Shown in pieces: positions 61,778 through 64,000 of a stretch of DNA of 64,000 nucleotides (the stretch's first letter is position 1; each line of letters opens with the position of its first letter). Under the pieces are notes generated by a model, which did not search any database, was not told the DNA's origin, and saw nothing but the letters and a program-made list of their open reading frames with translations. The translations under genes and the position numbers were made by a program. The DNA comes from Capsicum annuum (taxonomy: Eukaryota; Streptophyta; Magnoliopsida; Solanales; Solanaceae): positions 115,114,133-115,178,132 of the forward strand of contig NC_061120.1 of NCBI RefSeq assembly GCF_002878395.1, written 5' to 3'.

Positions 61778-62690
61778 GTGATCGCTCACTATCTGGCTAG
61801 AAAAGATAGCCCGAAAGCTTCCTCTCTCCCAGCAAGCAAGATGAGATCACTAGTTTTGGATTTTCGAGAAAAAAAAGATTTAGAGCCTGAATCAATCGAT
61901 AGTTGGGAGCAACTTGAAGGTGAATTCCTTAACCATTTTTATAGCACTCGTCGTACAGTGAGTATAATGGAGTTGACGAACACCAAGCAAAGGAAAGATG
62001 AACCAGTAGTGGACTTCATCAATCGGTGGCGAGCATTAAGTTTAGATTGCAAGGATCACCTCTCAGAAACTTCTGTCGTCGAGATGTGCACCCAAGGAAT
62101 GCATTGGGGTCTTGTCTATATCCTCCAAGGAATCCAGCCACACACTTTTGAAGAATTGACAACACGAGCTCATGACATGGAGTTGAGTATTGCAAGCCAC
62201 AGAAAGACTTCACCTGTTTTTGATCCAAGGAAGGAAGCTAAAGAATTCAATCATCCGTCAAAATACCAAACTAAAGAATCCATGGCGGTGGGAACAACTT
62301 CTGTAAAGGCCCCCACTAAGCAAACGTTGAAAGAAAAAGCTCCAAGTCCACGGCTGAGAGAAGAGAAAAGCCAGCCAACTTTGAAGGAGTTAGAAGCGAA
62401 GGCCTATCCTTTCCCTGATTCTGAAGTCCCCGCGATTCTCGACGAGTTGCTGGTCAAGAATGTCATTGACCTTCCAGAGTCAAAATGACCTGATGAAGCC
62501 AACAAAGTCGATGATCCCAAGTATTGCAAATATCACCGCATCATCAGTCACCCTATAGCAAGATACTTCGTCTTAAAGGAGAAGATCATGACGTTGGTGA
62601 GAGATGGTAAGATCATCATTGACGCTAATGACACGGCCGAAGAGAACCATGCTAGTGCTAAAATCGATCACAAGAAGGGATTAACTACAT
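61778..62690 (+). mobile_element. Ty3-gypsy gag remnant with in-frame TGA
   Basis: Plant gypsy gag (nucleocapsid polyprotein). The 236-codon frame from 61778 contains [80 protein letters not shown] and [18 protein letters not shown], the retrotransposon gag domain. It stops at TGA 62486-62488, where the family has Arg (PESKRPEE), so CGA has become TGA. The same phase continues ANKVDDPKYCKYHRIISHPI and LKEKIMTLVRDGKI, the YCKYH...H zinc-binding-like segment, to about 62690. The usual second Cys (EKCF) is Tyr (ARYF). No protease or RT follows. Confidence 0.92.
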
Positions 62691-62835
62691 AGTATTCTCC
62701 AAGGTGCTCTAACAAGCAAGGAGAGATCCACGAGATGTTCTTCCTCAAGATCAATCTGAAGTACTGATGGAAGTTCATTGAAGATTCAACACATAACAAG
62801 GAACTCATTTCATTTGAGAAATACACAACATTGTA

Positions 62836-62859
62836 CCTCTCCAACCAGTCAAGTGGTTG
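62836..62859 (-). repeat. Dispersed 26-bp repeat, copy 4
   Basis: On the minus strand CAACCACTTGACTGGTTGGA then GAGG, about 150 nt downstream of the gag remnant. Its presence next to retroelement pieces here and at 32.1 kb hints at a retroelement origin for the motif. Confidence 0.75.
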
Positions 62860-63688
62860 AACACCCCTCTCCTTTCAGTCGAGTTACTTCGCTCCTCAGT
62901 ATTTGCATACTGACGATTATTCTTATCTGTGATTTCTTTCGTGAAAGCCTCACCTACCAAGGAAGTATGGCAAAGATATTTTATCCCTGCGGGGAGGACC
63001 TCAGCTCAGTACGCATAGAAGTACAGTCTACCTCTATTTAGCTCTACTGGCTTTCTTATACCTATACCAGGAACCCGAGCCTACCTCTTCTGGTTGAAGT
63101 TCTGATGAATCGGGTATTCCCCTCCTGATCCTAAATTTACCTGCACAGGGAAAGATCTCAATAGGCCTAGTGTGGGGGGAAAGCTCCACTACAGGGCCGG
63201 GGGAAGAAATAGGCATGGGGAAGAGTCTGCAACAAAATAAATTAAATAGACAGAGAAGTTCGGTAAGCCTATCGATTCAAGTAAGTTTGACTAGTTTATG
63301 CGCCGCCTTGCGGACTTCTAAAAGCGGGTAGTTTTAAGTCTAGAGCCCTATTCTGGTTATAGAGTGCGGGTAGCCGACAAGTAGGTTAGCAAACAGGTGA
63401 ATTAATAGGCTTTGCTCCTCCCTTCGCTTCCAGGAGCAATTCTATTATCCATGGCAAAGATATCATATAATAAGAAAAGGCTTACTTTTCAGAGTGATCT
63501 TTCTCGATTTTGGAACAGAAAGTCTTGGTTGAAGGCAAAATTCTATGTAATTTGCCATTTTTTCAGAAAAGAAAAGCAGGGTAGAAAGTCTTGCTTACTT
63601 ATTTGTCCATCTAAGTAAGAGAAGGGGGGTTAAAGTTTATAGCTAGTCAAAAAAGTGATAAGAAGGTCTAATCATGCTACTTCAGTCG
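62860..63688. other. Spacer, no gene recognised
   Basis: Frames 62778-63041 plus and 63412-63618 plus are unassigned. Confidence 0.4.
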
Positions 63689-63711
63689 TATGCTTAACAC
63701 ATGCAAGTTGA
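63689..63711 (+). rRNA. rrn18: rrn18 5'-region fragment (23 nt)
   Basis: TATGCTTAACACATGCAAGT plus TGA matches the conserved 5' region of mitochondrial 18S (16S-type) rRNA, where it precedes the first variable helix. Flanks do not match, so this is a scrap, not a gene. The motif is conserved enough that the match is unlikely to be chance, but whether it derives from mitochondrial or another rRNA is not certain. Confidence 0.45.
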
Positions 63712-63730
63712 TTAGTTCTCCCTTCAAGAA

Positions 63731-63759
63731 AGTCATCGGTTCGATTCCGATAGCCGGCT
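63731..63759 (+). pseudogene. trnT-UGU: Plastid trnT-UGU 3' half
   Basis: GTCATCGGTTCGATTCCGAT then AGCCGGC is the T arm and 3' acceptor strand of plastid tRNA-Thr(UGU). The 5' half with D arm and anticodon is missing. The T loop GTTCGAT is intact. It abuts the plastid rpoC2 piece, though in plastomes the two genes are far apart, so the joint is a rearrangement. Confidence 0.75.
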
Positions 63760-63765
63760 TTTCCC

Positions 63766-64000
<235 letters not shown>

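Overview
The window looks like plant mitochondrial DNA in an advanced state of decay. It carries angiosperm-type mitochondrial genes: the rpl5-rps14-cob cluster, rpl2, the split gene nad7, nad1 exon 1, cox1 and cox2 pieces, trnI-CAU, trnQ-UUG and trnE-UUC. It also carries plastid-derived pieces (ycf1/tic214, atpA, trnT-UGU 3' half, rpoC2) and many broken retroelement domains (Ty3-gypsy, Ty1-copia, LINE). Coding density is very low, as in large seed-plant mitochondrial genomes. Family identities come from recognising protein and RNA motifs by eye; no database search was run.

Layout. 1-2872 (minus strand): rpl5, rps14, cob in the usual seed-plant order, all damaged. 2873-15475: about 12.6 kb without a recognisable gene, with tandem and direct repeats near 12.0-12.6 kb. 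15476-16480: LINE zf-RVT/RNase H remnant. 17.9-18.1 kb: gypsy integrase scrap. 18294-18760 (plus): rpl2 first exon with two in-frame TGA codons. 19278-24027 (plus): nad7, with exons 3 and 4 joined without an intron. 24-37 kb: spacer with copia and gypsy scraps. 36997-37070: trnI-CAU. 37741-38356: plastid ycf1 piece. 38-48 kb: spacer with LINE endonuclease and gypsy scraps. 48470-48855 (minus): nad1 exon 1. 49061-50330 (minus): cox1 5' part joined to a cox2 piece and a long unrecognised reading frame. 52.2-55.1 kb: copia and gypsy RT remnants, then plastid atpA fused to a copia motif. 59904-61735: trnQ and trnE. 61778-62690: gypsy gag. 63689-64000: an rrn18 scrap, plastid trnT 3' half and plastid rpoC2.

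Almost every long gene is broken by stops, small frameshifts or deletions. The recognisable point changes are often C to T or G to A, and several fall at CpG: CGA to TGA in cob, nad7, rpl2 (twice) and gag, and GTTCGA to GTTTGA in the T loops of trnQ and trnE. This fits a nuclear copy of mitochondrial DNA (NUMT) decaying under cytosine methylation better than a working mitochondrial chromosome. A poorly polished assembly, or a junk-rich mitochondrial subgenome with functional copies elsewhere, remains possible. As they stand, most of these genes could not make working products. The best candidate for something novel is the cox1-cox2-unknown chimeric reading frame.
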